From: Actinobacillus capsulatus DSM 19761
GTDB taxonomy: Bacteria; Pseudomonadota; Gammaproteobacteria; Enterobacterales; Pasteurellaceae
DNA: 64,000 nt
NCBI RefSeq assembly: GCF_000374285.1
Contig: NZ_KB893935.1
Span: 1 to 64,000, forward strand
Direction of reading: 5' to 3'
The notes below the pieces were generated by a model, which saw only the letters and a program-made list of their open reading frames with translations, was not told the origin of the DNA and did not search any database. Shown here one piece after another: positions 1 through 8,185 of the stretch (position 1 is its first letter; each line of letters opens with the position of its first letter). The position numbers and the translations under genes are program-made.

Positions 1-27
1 AATAATAATTTCTTCTAGATCTGTCAT
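1..27 (-). CDS. partial phage gene, 5' end only
   Basis: A leftward ATG ends at position 27 and is preceded by a strong ribosome binding site (AAAGGAG, about 7 bases away). Only the first nine codons are visible, reading MTDLEEIII, and the gene runs out of the window. It is co-directional with the next three lysogeny-side genes of the prophage. No function can be given. Confidence 0.5.
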
Positions 28-60
28 GGTTTTCTCCTTTTTAATAAATATAATTAATCA

Positions 61-552
61 TTAAATAGACCAATAGCTTGATTTAACCGGTTTATATAAT
101 ATAACTGATGGACAATTGTTACATTTCATTGAGTGGTGTCCATTTGTGATCCCTGCAGGTTGAAGTATAGATTTCTTCTGCTGGCTGTAACAATTTGCAC
201 ATAGATAATGAAATGCAGTTTCACTATTTTCATTAGTTATACCTTCGCTACTACGATATACAAAAGCTCCAGTAGGAAACTGAAATGGCACATATTGGCT
301 TTTTTCTACTTCAAATTCGTGAGCTTTATTAATTTGCTCTTCAAGCTCTTTGTTCTCTATTTGTAATGCCCATAAATCTTTTTGTAGTGAGATAATAAGT
401 TGTTGTAAATTAATTGCAATTTGGGTGAGCTCTACTGTTTTTACATTTGATTCTCCCAATTCTTTTAATTTGGTAATATCATCATTAAGTTTACCGACCG
501 TATCAAAAGCGTTTTTTATTAATTTAGCTGTTTCAATAGTTTCCTTTAACAT
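61..552 (-). CDS. hypothetical phage protein, coiled coil plus zinc ribbon
   Basis: This 163-residue protein has an N-terminal stretch (residues 1-80) of heptad-like hydrophobic spacing rich in K, E, L and I, which suggests a coiled coil. The C-terminal part has two CxxC pairs (LCANC near residue 117 and KCNNC near residue 144), a layout typical of a small zinc ribbon. The start is supported by an AAGGAG site upstream of the ATG at 552. It lies on the lysogeny side of the prophage repressor, a place where Mu-like phages carry accessory or lysogenic conversion genes. I do not recognise a named family, and the role is unknown. Confidence 0.6.
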   Translation of the reverse strand: MLKETIETAKLIKNAFDTVGKLNDDITKLKELGESNVKTVELTQIAINLQQLIISLQKDLWALQIENKELEEQINKAHEFEVEKSQYVPFQFPTGAFVYRSSEGITNENSETAFHYLCANCYSQQKKSILQPAGITNGHHSMKCNNCPSVILYKPVKSSYWSI

Positions 553-641
553 AGTATATTTTCTCCTTATTGACTTATTGCTTTGCGGTTCTAAGAGCTC
601 ACAATTATCATCAACACTTCGTTATTGCTTAATCAATATTT

Positions 642-878
642 TTAATTACATTTTCCCATTCTTGCCGTATCAAACCCCATAGAATAGACGTCTTTTAATA
701 GGTCGGTTAAATACTCGCATCTTTCAGCAAAAGGCATGTCGCGGATTTGCTGCATTTTTTCGCGACGGGTTTCGACAGGGAGCGTGGAAAAGGCAAGCGC
801 TCGGGCGAAAATATCCAGCAGTAACGCCTCGGATGCCACATCAATTAACAATTGTTCTTGGTCGGTTAGGGGTTGCAT
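642..878 (-). CDS. small hypothetical phage protein
   Basis: This 78-residue, mostly helical and acidic protein is encoded just downstream of the prophage repressor. Two in-frame ATGs exist, at 890 and 878. The second is preferred because GGAG sits about six bases before it. The repressor stop codon at 894 is only 15 bases from the chosen start, so the two are probably co-transcribed and translationally close. There are no transmembrane segments or cysteine motifs apart from single Cys residues. The family was not recognised. Confidence 0.55.
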   Translation of the reverse strand: MQPLTDQEQLLIDVASEALLLDIFARALAFSTLPVETRREKMQQIRDMPFAERCEYLTDLLKDVYSMGFDTARMGKCN

Positions 879-893
879 GGTGTTCTCCATTGA

Positions 894-1268
894 TTAGCCT
901 ACTTTACTATTTTTAAACAGCTCTTGCTGCGCCATTGCCCGAGCGGTGGTTTTAACTGCTACCTTGCCCTGATTATTCATGTTCCGGAAATCGTCTATTA
1001 GGCTTGCTTCTTCTGTTGTCAGGGTATCTGCCTCAGCATTTGGTAATTTAGAAACACCCTCAACAAACATATCTCCTTCCCCAGTCAGTAACCAATTTAT
1101 ATTTATGCCCATTTGTGCAAGCTTCATATAGCTTTCAGAGTTAGGCTCCCTTTCATTTCTTAAATAGTTATGCAGTGAACGATATGGTATGCCTGATTGT
1201 TCAGAAAATTTTGTTAAATTAAGGTTTAATTGTTCAATAATTGATCTAAGTCTTAAATTTATGCCCAT
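894..1268 (-). CDS. XRE-type phage repressor
   Basis: This 124-residue protein has an N-terminal helix-turn-helix of the Cro/C1 (XRE) class at about residues 5-60 (pattern LTKFSEQSGIPYRSLHNYL). The C-terminal tail is not peptidase-like, so it is not a LexA/CI autocleaving repressor. It is divergent from the Ner-like gene across a 100-base interval that holds perfect and imperfect palindromes, as expected for the lysis-lysogeny switch of a Mu-like phage. It is inferred to repress the rightward early promoter and thereby transposition. Mu c itself is a different, winged-helix protein, so this is an analogue. An AGGAG site lies about 11 bases before the ATG. Confidence 0.75.
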   Translation of the reverse strand: MGINLRLRSIIEQLNLNLTKFSEQSGIPYRSLHNYLRNEREPNSESYMKLAQMGININWLLTGEGDMFVEGVSKLPNAEADTLTTEEASLIDDFRNMNNQGKVAVKTTARAMAQQELFKNSKVG

Positions 1269-1284
1269 TTGGTGAAATTTCTCC

Positions 1285-1348
1285 TTGACTTAAATTGCTC
1301 AATTGAGCAAAATAAGCATTATTGTAATTGATTAAATTTTTAATCCAA
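1285..1348 (+). promoter_or_regulatory. prophage early promoter and repressor operators
   Basis: Between the divergent repressor and Ner-like genes there is a perfect 16-base palindrome, TTGCTCAATTGAGCAA, at 1295-1310. A near-palindrome follows, with arms TTGATTAA (1328-1335) and TTAATCCAA (1340-1348). A -35-like TTGACT at 1285-1290 sits directly before the first palindrome, so a protein bound there would cover a rightward promoter. Assignment as repressor and Ner operators is inference from position. Confidence 0.6.
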
Positions 1349-1370
1349 TTTTAACACAGGAGGAACAAAA

Positions 1371-1565
1371 ATGCAGAAACCTGCAAAAACCGCCGATGAA
1401 ATAAAAGCGGAATTTCGTGCACGAGGTGAGACGTTTTCCCATTGGGCTAAATGCCATGGTTATAACGTTACACATGTATCACGCGTGCTTAACGGCACTA
1501 TTAAAGCCAGTTACGGAAAAAGCCACGAAATTGCTGTAAAGCTTGGACTTAAAGTAGCTGCATAG
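1371..1565 (+). CDS. ner: Ner-like DNA-binding regulator
   Basis: This 64-residue protein has the helix-turn-helix layout of phage Ner/Nlp regulators. A helix containing ADEIKAEFRARGETFSHWAK leads into the recognition segment NVTHVSRVLNG, and the end is basic. Mu Ner (75 residues) sits at the same place, first gene of the early operon, where it turns down early and repressor transcription. The start is certain from an AGGAGG site six bases before the ATG. It is shorter than Mu Ner and could also be described as a generic regulatory protein of the same fold. Confidence 0.7.
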   Translation: MQKPAKTADEIKAEFRARGETFSHWAKCHGYNVTHVSRVLNGTIKASYGKSHEIAVKLGLKVAA

Positions 1566-1574
1566 GAGACAGTC

Positions 1575-1760
1575 ATGAAAAGATTACTGATTAAATTCTG
1601 TACTTGGTATTTAGCGCGTGAATATAGACGACGCGAACGCAAAGACATTAAAAATCAGGCGATTTTGAATAAGTTTCGTGAACAAAATACACAACAAATC
1701 GCCGATAAACACAATATTCCAGTTAATCAAGTTAAAAGTTTACAAACCAAGATTAATTAA
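1575..1760 (+). CDS. small basic phage protein
   Basis: This 61-residue, strongly basic protein (runs such as REYRRRERKD) has a C-terminal segment, QIADKHNIPVNQVKSLQTK, that reads like a helix-turn-helix. A ribosome binding site (AGGAGACAGTC) precedes the ATG. It sits ten bases after the Ner-like gene and twelve before the next start, inside the early operon. A DNA-binding role is possible, but the family is not recognised. Confidence 0.6.
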   Translation: MKRLLIKFCTWYLAREYRRRERKDIKNQAILNKFREQNTQQIADKHNIPVNQVKSLQTKIN

Positions 1761-1772
1761 TGAGGTGTGAAT

Positions 1773-2087
1773 ATGACTGAATTAAAAGGCACTAATAACA
1801 AAGCGACCCGTCGCGTATTAAATGTTATTTACGCCCTCAAAGGGCATTCTATTAATGGGTTAAGTAACAGCGAAATCGCCGAACGACTCAATGATACGCC
1901 GGTTAATATCACCCGTGCACTGGCAATTTTGGTTGATGAAGGCTTTGCGGAAAAACTACCAACAGGGCGATTTACGTTGAGTGTGCGTGTATTACAGGTA
2001 GCCGAGGCATATCGTCAAGAATGGGAAAAAATGCAGCAGCGTATGACCGAAATCGATCAACGTGTGCGAGCTGGCACATTTGCTTAA
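1773..2087 (+). CDS. winged-helix (IclR-like N-domain) phage regulator
   Basis: This 104-residue protein has a winged helix-turn-helix over residues 10-70. The pattern is LNVIYALKGHSINGLSNSEI, then a recognition helix around PVNITRALAILVDEGF, then a wing. This matches the N-terminal DNA-binding domain of IclR-type regulators, with no effector domain behind it. The start is placed at the ATG at 1773 (GAGGTG just upstream); an in-frame GTG lies two codons earlier. It is part of the early operon upstream of the transposase. Similar single-domain winged-helix proteins occur in Pasteurellaceae Mu-like phages. The target is unknown. Confidence 0.65.
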   Translation: MTELKGTNNKATRRVLNVIYALKGHSINGLSNSEIAERLNDTPVNITRALAILVDEGFAEKLPTGRFTLSVRVLQVAEAYRQEWEKMQQRMTEIDQRVRAGTFA

Positions 2088-2095
2088 GAAACAAG

Positions 2096-2121
2096 CAAAT
2101 GTTGCGACATCGCAACATTTG
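2096..2121. repeat. perfect inverted repeat between early phage genes
   Basis: Arms CAAATGTTGCG (2096-2106) and CGCAACATTTG (2111-2121) are exact reverse complements around a four-base loop, ACAT. No T-run follows, so it is not a standard terminator. It lies 8 bases after one stop codon and 33 bases before the next start. It could be an mRNA hairpin or a protein-binding operator. Confidence 0.7.
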
Positions 2122-2154
2122 AATAAAAAACACAAAATTAAAAGGAATCAGAAA

Positions 2155-3045
2155 ATGACCGAATTAACTGAAAATTCCACCGCACTTTCGACCGAGAATT
2201 ATGTGCGCCACAGTATGGCAATAATGCAGAAATGGGGTAACGGCGAGGTATTTGATAAAAAGCTGTTTGTTGATCGTGGCAAACATTGTCAGCAAGCTAT
2301 GACCGGACAAATGCTGGAATTCGGGCGGGTGTTAATTATTTTAAAAGAACATTTAGCCCATGGTGAATTTACGGAAACCGTTCAAACTGAATTTGGTATT
2401 ACCCGCTCAACTGCCTCACGCTTTATGCAAGCAACCATTAAATTTTGTGGTGATGGCTTACAAGATACCACCCCGAAACTAGTGCAGTTAGGTAAATCCA
2501 AATTGCTCGAATTGATGGCTCAAGATGACGATGACTTAAAAGAACTTGCCGAAGGTGGCACCATTGCCAACTTAACTCTTGATGAAGTTGATCGCATGAG
2601 CGTACAGGAACTTCGCAAGGCATTACGCAATGCGAAAGCCGAAAAAGAAGCCATGGGCAAAGTGTTAGCTAATAAAGATAATAAAATTAATGAATTAGAT
2701 ATGGAATTGGCGAAAAAGAAAAAAGATATCGAAACCCGAAGCCCTGACCGCAAAGGTGGCGACTTACGCAAAGAAGTGTCGCAAATTGCCTACGGTGCGG
2801 AAGCTATTTTACGCGGACAGGTTCGCCCTGCTTTTGATGCCTTGCTTGAACATAGTGAAGAAAGCGGCATGGACCATACGCAATTTATGAGTGGTGTTGT
2901 GGCAGAAATTGAGCTGGCTTTGATTGAACTGAAAGATACCTATGGGCTAAATGATGTGCCATCGGCTTCGGTGGATTGGTCAGGGAAAGGCGATGAGAGT
3001 TTAGGCGATGCGTTAGATGCGATTATTGCACAGAAACAGGCTTGA
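2155..3045 (+). CDS. DUF3102-like phage early protein
   Basis: This 296-residue protein has a central motif, EFGRVLIILKEHLAHGEF followed by FGITRSTASRFMQ, that resembles the DUF3102 family. That family reads as a helical domain ending in a helix-turn-helix-like element and is found in phage and plasmid proteins. Residues 170-215 are rich in K, E and L and predict a coiled coil. The start is the ATG at 2155 with AAAGGAATC before it; the frame is open further upstream to 2062, but that part overlaps the previous gene and lacks a site. It lies immediately upstream of the transposase, ten bases from its start. Function unknown, possibly an accessory DNA-binding factor of transposition. Confidence 0.6.
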   Translation: MTELTENSTALSTENYVRHSMAIMQKWGNGEVFDKKLFVDRGKHCQQAMTGQMLEFGRVLIILKEHLAHGEFTETVQTEFGITRSTASRFMQATIKFCGDGLQDTTPKLVQLGKSKLLELMAQDDDDLKELAEGGTIANLTLDEVDRMSVQELRKALRNAKAEKEAMGKVLANKDNKINELDMELAKKKKDIETRSPDRKGGDLRKEVSQIAYGAEAILRGQVRPAFDALLEHSEESGMDHTQFMSGVVAEIELALIELKDTYGLNDVPSASVDWSGKGDESLGDALDAIIAQKQA

Positions 3046-3054
3046 GGATCACAT

Positions 3055-4893
3055 ATGGCGATTTTACCCGAAGTGTTGATGAGTATCGCCCTGGAAATCA
3101 AGTGCGCCAAAGCCAGCGGTGAAAAAATTGAGCCGATTTATCAGAAATGGGTGGAAACAACAAAATTAGCGCGCTCGACGTTAATTCGGCAATTAAAGCC
3201 TTATTTACCGCAGACTGGTCGCAAAGTGCGATCGGATAAAAACTCCACGCAGCTAACGCTTGCTGAGTTAAAAACGATTTCGGCGGCCTGGTTAGAAAAT
3301 CGGCGTAATCAATATAAGAAAGAAATGTTGCCATTACAGGAGGTATTAAAAATGTTACGAGCGAATGGTGAGATTAAAGCGGAATTTGTGGATAAGACAA
3401 CAGGTGAAGTGCGACCTTATTCGGAAAGTGCGGTCAATCGGGCGTTAGTGAATGCGAAATTGCACCCTGACCAATTATTAAAACCAACACCTGCTATTCA
3501 GATGCGTAGCCTGCACCCCAATCACGTTTGGCAAATCGACCCTTCTTTATGTGTATTGTATTACTTAAAACGTACACACGCAGAAAATGAAAATGGTTTG
3601 CAGGTAATGGAAGAAAAGCGGTTTTATAAAAATAAACCTGAGAATGTAGCAAAGATAGAAAGTGATCGTGTGTGGCGTTATGTGGTGACCGATCATACCA
3701 GTGGTACGATTTATGTGGAATATGTTTACGGCGGTGAAACCTCAGAAAACTTGTGTAATACCTTTATCAATGCCATGCAACGTAAACCACGCAATGACGA
3801 ACCATTTTGCGGTGTGCCAAAGCTGGTAATGCTTGACCCTGGCTCGGCAAATAAGTCAGATATGATGAAACATTTGTGCTATCAGCTAGGGGTTAAGCTA
3901 CAAATCAACGAGCCTGGCAATCCACGAGCGAAAGGCCAAGTAGAAAAGGCGAATGATATTGTTGAACGTCAATTTGAGAGCCGCTTACGGTTTAAATCGG
4001 TAGCCAATATTGATGAACTAAACGAACGTGCTCATGAATGGATGCGAGATTTCAACGCGAGTAAAATTCATTCACGACATAAGATGTCACGCTATAAAGC
4101 GTGGTTACATATTACTGCTGAACAGTTGGTACTTGCCCCACCACTTGCCTTATGCCGAGAGTTGATGGTGTCGAAATTGGTGGAACGTACAGTGGACGGT
4201 CAGTTGCAAGTGAAGTTTGAAGGGCTGACTTATGATGTGAGCCATGTACCAAACCTGAATGTGGGCGACAAACTACGGCTGGGCAAAAACCCATATCGTC
4301 CGAACTGCATACAGGTGGAATGCTTTGAACAGGTGTTTGATGAACATAACGAGATGAGCTTGAAACCTTACTGGTTTGTGGTTGAACCGATTGAAAAGGA
4401 TAAATTTGGGTTGGATGTGAATGCGGCTGTGATTGGTGAAGCCTTTAAATCACACGCTAAAACTGAGCTTGAACGCAACCGTGAAACGGTGGAACGCTTG
4501 GCATACAGTGCAACGGATGATAACGGCGTGAAAGCAGCGAAGAAAGCCAGCAAACCGTTATTTGATGGTCGTATTGATCCATTTAAAACCATTGATGAAC
4601 GTCCTGATGTGATGTTTATCCCGAAAAGAGGTCAAGAACACGAACTGACTATCAACGCCCGCCGCGTAGAGTTGCTGCCGATGTCGGTTGTGGAATTTGC
4701 CAAAAGTGGCAAAGCGCAATGGGGCGATTTATGGACGGCGGATTGTTATCAATGGGTAAGCGGCAGATATCCGCAAGGTGTGCCAAGTGAGGAAGCTGAA
4801 CGTTTATTAAGTCTTGGATTTGATGATTTTAAAGCGGAGTTTGTGGCGCCGGAACCTACCACAAAATCACATTTACGGTTAATCGCCGCTTAA
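3055..4893 (+). CDS. Mu-type DDE transposase (A subunit)
   Basis: This 612-residue protein carries a retroviral-integrase-like catalytic core. D162 (in WQID), D261 (in MLDPGS) and E297 (in GQVEKAND) give a D-D-35-E arrangement. After the core comes the beta-barrel region typical of Mu transposase C-terminal domains (about residues 390-450). The N-terminal 150 residues are helical and probably bind the element ends. MuA is 663 residues with a 55-residue D-E spacing, so this is a relative rather than an orthologue. It would join the element's ends to target DNA together with the downstream ATPase. The frame is intact, so activity is plausible. Confidence 0.88.
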   Translation: MAILPEVLMSIALEIKCAKASGEKIEPIYQKWVETTKLARSTLIRQLKPYLPQTGRKVRSDKNSTQLTLAELKTISAAWLENRRNQYKKEMLPLQEVLKMLRANGEIKAEFVDKTTGEVRPYSESAVNRALVNAKLHPDQLLKPTPAIQMRSLHPNHVWQIDPSLCVLYYLKRTHAENENGLQVMEEKRFYKNKPENVAKIESDRVWRYVVTDHTSGTIYVEYVYGGETSENLCNTFINAMQRKPRNDEPFCGVPKLVMLDPGSANKSDMMKHLCYQLGVKLQINEPGNPRAKGQVEKANDIVERQFESRLRFKSVANIDELNERAHEWMRDFNASKIHSRHKMSRYKAWLHITAEQLVLAPPLALCRELMVSKLVERTVDGQLQVKFEGLTYDVSHVPNLNVGDKLRLGKNPYRPNCIQVECFEQVFDEHNEMSLKPYWFVVEPIEKDKFGLDVNAAVIGEAFKSHAKTELERNRETVERLAYSATDDNGVKAAKKASKPLFDGRIDPFKTIDERPDVMFIPKRGQEHELTINARRVELLPMSVVEFAKSGKAQWGDLWTADCYQWVSGRYPQGVPSEEAERLLSLGFDDFKAEFVAPEPTTKSHLRLIAA

Positions 4894-4919
4894 ATGAATG
4901 AAGTTAAAGGAGCATAACA

Positions 4920-6098
4920 ATGCTAAAGCTAAAACAGGTATTGGAAGAGAATAATATCTCTCAACGCAAGCTGGCAGGCTGGTTATCCGTATCGCCTGCA
5001 GTGATTGCCAATCTGGTTAATCACGGCTTATTGATTAAAACGGATACGGAGCAATTTAAATTCCGGCTTGAGGAAGTGCTGAAAAATCTGGGAATTTCGA
5101 CCGCACTTTCCGAGCTGCTCAAACAAGTCTCCGCCACTGCGCCAACAGTGACGGAGGTGTCAACCACTAATGAAGAACCACCAACATTAATAGAGGACGA
5201 TACTATGTTACTCGCAAAACAGGCTTTATTTCCAGCCACAAAACAACATTTTTCACTTTTTTCTAATCCGTTTACTGATGAAGTGCGGTCTGCCGATGAA
5301 GTTTTCAGTTCACCGGACGTGCGTTATGTGCGTGAAGCACTGTTTCAGACGGCTAAATTCGGCGGTTTTGTTGCGGTCGTCGGTGAATCCGGCGCCGGTA
5401 AATCGACACTGCGCCGTGATTTAATTGACCGTATTCACAGCGAGAACCTGCCGGTTATAGCGATTGAACCCTACATTATCGCGATGGAAGACAATGACCT
5501 TAAGGGCAAAACGCTGAAAGCTTCCCATATTGCCGAAGCAATTATTAATACCATTGCTCCACTAGAAAATGTAAAACGCTCGCCGGAAGCCCGTTTTCGC
5601 CAGTTGCATCGAGTGTTGAAGGACAGCGCACGGGCCGGCAATCAGCACATTTTGATTATCGAAGAAGCGCACAGCCTGCCAGTACCAACGCTGAAACACT
5701 TAAAACGCTTTTTTGAACTTGAAGACGGCTTTAAAAAACTGCTTTCTATTGTGTTAGTCGGTCAGCCTGAACTGAAATTAAAGTTATCCGAACGTAATTT
5801 TGAGGTGCGTGAGGTAGTGCAACGTTGTGAAGTGGTTGAGCTTGCCCCATTAGATAGTTGCTTGGAACCGTATGTGGAATGGCGCTTGAAAGCGGTTAAC
5901 CGCAAGGTTAGCGATATTTTTGACCGTGATGCGCTGGAAGCGGTGCGTACTCGTCTAGTGATGATGAATAACCGTAATAAAACCCAGACCAGCCTGTTAT
6001 ATCCGCTTGCGGTCGGTAATCTGCTGACTGCCGCAATGAACTTAGCCGCTGAACTTGGCGCACCGTTAGTGACGGCAGATGTGGTTAAAGGAGTGTGA
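4920..6098 (+). CDS. MuB-like AAA+ ATPase, transposition target selector
   Basis: This 392-residue protein starts with a helix-turn-helix (residues 8-40, ISQRKLAGWLSVSPAVIANL) as MuB does. An AAA+ domain follows, with Walker A GESGAGKST at residues 155-163 and Walker B ILIIEE around residue 248. In Mu the B protein binds target DNA, stimulates MuA and confers target immunity. The order transposase then ATPase is the same here. An AAAGGAG site supports the ATG at 4920. A second in-frame ATG at 5204, preceded by GAGG, could yield a shorter form without the helix-turn-helix. At 392 residues it is longer than MuB (312), the excess lying between the two domains. Confidence 0.88.
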   Translation: MLKLKQVLEENNISQRKLAGWLSVSPAVIANLVNHGLLIKTDTEQFKFRLEEVLKNLGISTALSELLKQVSATAPTVTEVSTTNEEPPTLIEDDTMLLAKQALFPATKQHFSLFSNPFTDEVRSADEVFSSPDVRYVREALFQTAKFGGFVAVVGESGAGKSTLRRDLIDRIHSENLPVIAIEPYIIAMEDNDLKGKTLKASHIAEAIINTIAPLENVKRSPEARFRQLHRVLKDSARAGNQHILIIEEAHSLPVPTLKHLKRFFELEDGFKKLLSIVLVGQPELKLKLSERNFEVREVVQRCEVVELAPLDSCLEPYVEWRLKAVNRKVSDIFDRDALEAVRTRLVMMNNRNKTQTSLLYPLAVGNLLTAAMNLAAELGAPLVTADVVKGV

Positions 6099-6430
6099 TG
6101 ATGAAAAATAATAATCAAAAACGCCAAGTGGCTTTAAATTTAGCCAATATGTCTCTGCTTGCACAATTAGATTCGGCACATAAGGCGGTAATGGCATGCG
6201 CCAGATATGGCTTAACCGTTATCGGGCTTCGTTTTAACGGCGCTATGCCGACCTTAGAAGTGCAATATAACCTAATTACGCAAAAATGGTTGGATAACCA
6301 TAAAGCCATTATTTATATGCATAGCAATAATGCCAATAATCAGATGATATCTACGGCACAACGTCGGTTATGTGGTTGCCGGGTAATATTTTCTTTTCCG
6401 CGTTATCAACCAACACAATTCATACATTAA
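6098..6430 (+). CDS. hypothetical phage early protein
   Basis: This 110-residue protein has a start that overlaps the stop of the ATPase gene (TGATG), implying translational coupling. A second ATG follows at 6101. The sequence has a predicted alpha-beta character with a short mixed motif, ARYGLTVIGLRFNGAMPTLEV. It ends with a Cys-containing basic segment. It is similar in size and position to small unknown proteins that follow the B gene in Mu-like phages of Pasteurellaceae. No function recognised. Confidence 0.55.
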   Translation: MMKNNNQKRQVALNLANMSLLAQLDSAHKAVMACARYGLTVIGLRFNGAMPTLEVQYNLITQKWLDNHKAIIYMHSNNANNQMISTAQRRLCGCRVIFSFPRYQPTQFIH

Positions 6431-6440
6431 GGAGTAACAA

Positions 6441-7061
6441 ATGAGCAAAGTAACGATTGACGGCAAAATCTACTGGCAGGATGCAAAAGGCAGCCTGACC
6501 GCCGATGAATTAGTCAAAGAAATTGATAAAGAGCGTGATGCTTTGGTACAAGAATGGATTGCGAAAGGTAAAGCATTACGTGGCGAGTTAGATAGATTTA
6601 AGACCGGTATTTTTAATGATATTCAGGCGTTTATTGAGCTATCTGCGGAAAAATACGATGCCAAACTGGGCGGGGCTAAGGGCAATGTGACGCTATTTTC
6701 TTACGATGGTAAGTATAAAATCCAGCGTGCCATTAATGACCACCTGCAATTTGACGAGCGTATTCAAGCCGCCAAAGTGCTAATTGACGAATGTTTAAAT
6801 GAGTGGTCTGAAGGCTCTCGTCCTGAATTAAAAGCGTTGATTGAGCGTGCATTCAATGTAGATAAAGAAGGTAACTTAAACACTTCACGCATTCTTGGCT
6901 TACGCCGCGTGGAGATTACTGACCCGCGCTGGTTAAATGCGATGAAAGCCATTAGCGAAAGTGTGCAAATAGTCAACTCTAAAGCATATGTAAGGTTATA
7001 TGAGCGTGTTGGCAATACCGACCAATATAAACCAATTTCGCTTGATATTGCGGGGGTATGA
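6441..7061 (+). CDS. DUF3164 family phage protein
   Basis: This 206-residue protein has the hallmark sequence of the DUF3164 family of transposable phages. It has a long helical N-terminal half followed by a motif such as NVTLFSYDGKYKIQRA (about residues 84-100), a central helical region, and a C-terminal IVNSKAYVRLYERV. Members sit between the B gene and gemA in many Mu-like prophages. Their biochemical role is not established. A clear AAGGAG site lies before the ATG. The protein is full length for the family as I know it. Confidence 0.75.
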   Translation: MSKVTIDGKIYWQDAKGSLTADELVKEIDKERDALVQEWIAKGKALRGELDRFKTGIFNDIQAFIELSAEKYDAKLGGAKGNVTLFSYDGKYKIQRAINDHLQFDERIQAAKVLIDECLNEWSEGSRPELKALIERAFNVDKEGNLNTSRILGLRRVEITDPRWLNAMKAISESVQIVNSKAYVRLYERVGNTDQYKPISLDIAGV

Positions 7062-7062
7062 G

Positions 7063-7233
7063 ATGACCAAAGGCGAAAAAGAAACGATTAAGTTACAGCT
7101 TAACGAAGCGATTGTCCAACTGCAACAAGCCCTGAAATATATACATCAAGAGCGATTTGTTGGTGCAAGTATCTTTGTTGGTAATGCACAGAATATCTTA
7201 CCGGTAGCAAGAATGAAATTAGCGGGGAATTAA
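7063..7233 (+). CDS. small hypothetical phage protein
   Basis: This 56-residue protein starts at an ATG one base after the stop of the DUF3164 gene. An in-frame upstream extension to 7000 would overlap that gene and is disfavoured. It is mostly helical (KLQLNEAIVQLQQALKYIHQ). No family recognised; its place in a tight operon argues that it is real. Confidence 0.5.
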   Translation: MTKGEKETIKLQLNEAIVQLQQALKYIHQERFVGASIFVGNAQNILPVARMKLAGN

Positions 7234-7243
7234 GGAGAATAAA

Positions 7244-7789
7244 ATGAAAGTGACATTTAACCCACCAAGACCCACTTATCAAGATGAAGGTTTTGCCGAG
7301 CAAACCGTACATGATTTTATTAAACAATATTATCCGGATTCTTATCATGAAGATGCTTTAGTTGCAGAAGAATTTCAAGATGGTATCTATGAAGCATTAA
7401 TTGAGGAGTTCTATTTATATGATGGCCCACAAGTTTTAATGAACATTTTAATCAGGGATTATGATTGGGAGTTTACTTCTGACGACTGGGATAAAATTCA
7501 GCATTTTAGCTTTTTTGTTAGAGATAGACTAAAAGAAAAAGAGCTGCAATGGGTTAAGGATAATGACATCAAACCACCTTTCCCGATAGGGGCAAATGTG
7601 CACCTGCCCGCGCATTATGACGAGGCTATCGGTATTATCAATCGAGTTTATGAATACGATCCAGCCAGATACTGTGTATTAACTGAAAAACAGATGGAAT
7701 ATAACAAAAAGATGGAGAGTCAAGGTAAATCGGAAAGACAAGGAGGCTATGTTTTAAAATTTGAAGATGTTGAATTGATTGAGAATTAA
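7244..7789 (+). CDS. hypothetical phage protein, acidic
   Basis: This 181-residue acidic protein is rich in aromatic residues in its first half. AAGGAG precedes the ATG at good distance. Residues 105-150 contain a KPPFPIGANVHLPAHYDEAIGI-like segment that suggests a small beta domain. The C-terminus reads GGYVLKFEDVELIE. It sits in the accessory stretch between the DUF3164 gene and gemA, where Mu-like phages carry lineage-specific genes. I do not recognise a family. Confidence 0.5.
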   Translation: MKVTFNPPRPTYQDEGFAEQTVHDFIKQYYPDSYHEDALVAEEFQDGIYEALIEEFYLYDGPQVLMNILIRDYDWEFTSDDWDKIQHFSFFVRDRLKEKELQWVKDNDIKPPFPIGANVHLPAHYDEAIGIINRVYEYDPARYCVLTEKQMEYNKKMESQGKSERQGGYVLKFEDVELIEN

Positions 7790-7798
7790 GGAGTAAGT

Positions 7799-8140
7799 AT
7801 GGAATTTACAGGCAAGAAAGAATTTAAAGTAAGCAACGGTATTTTTGAAAGTATTCAGATTTCCGCAGTATTTGAAATTGATTTCGATTTTCCGAATGTG
7901 AAAGACAAAATCATCGAAATGTCAACGTTCTGGTCCGGGAGTCCTAATATAAACAGCTCAATTAAAGAACATCTTGAATTTATACTACCAATCGCAGCAA
8001 GCTCGTTATATCACGCAAGTCAAAATAGCTGGAGATTATCTGATGCTGAAAGCATGGATAAGTATCTGTGGAATGAAGAGGAAGGATTCGCTTATGGTCA
8101 ATATGTCGGAATCAAATTAGTAGATTTTTTTCGCAGATGA
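7799..8140 (+). CDS. hypothetical phage protein
   Basis: This 113-residue protein starts at an ATG following GGAGTAAGT, nine bases after the previous stop. The N-terminal half is beta-rich (FESIQISAVFEIDFDFPNV), followed by helices. No cysteines, membrane segments or known motifs are seen. It lies in the accessory block of the prophage early region. Function unknown. Confidence 0.45.
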   Translation: MEFTGKKEFKVSNGIFESIQISAVFEIDFDFPNVKDKIIEMSTFWSGSPNINSSIKEHLEFILPIAASSLYHASQNSWRLSDAESMDKYLWNEEEGFAYGQYVGIKLVDFFRR

Positions 8141-8185
8141 GGTTAGTTCTGACATTTTTGAAGTTGAAGAAATTTAGGAGGAAAT

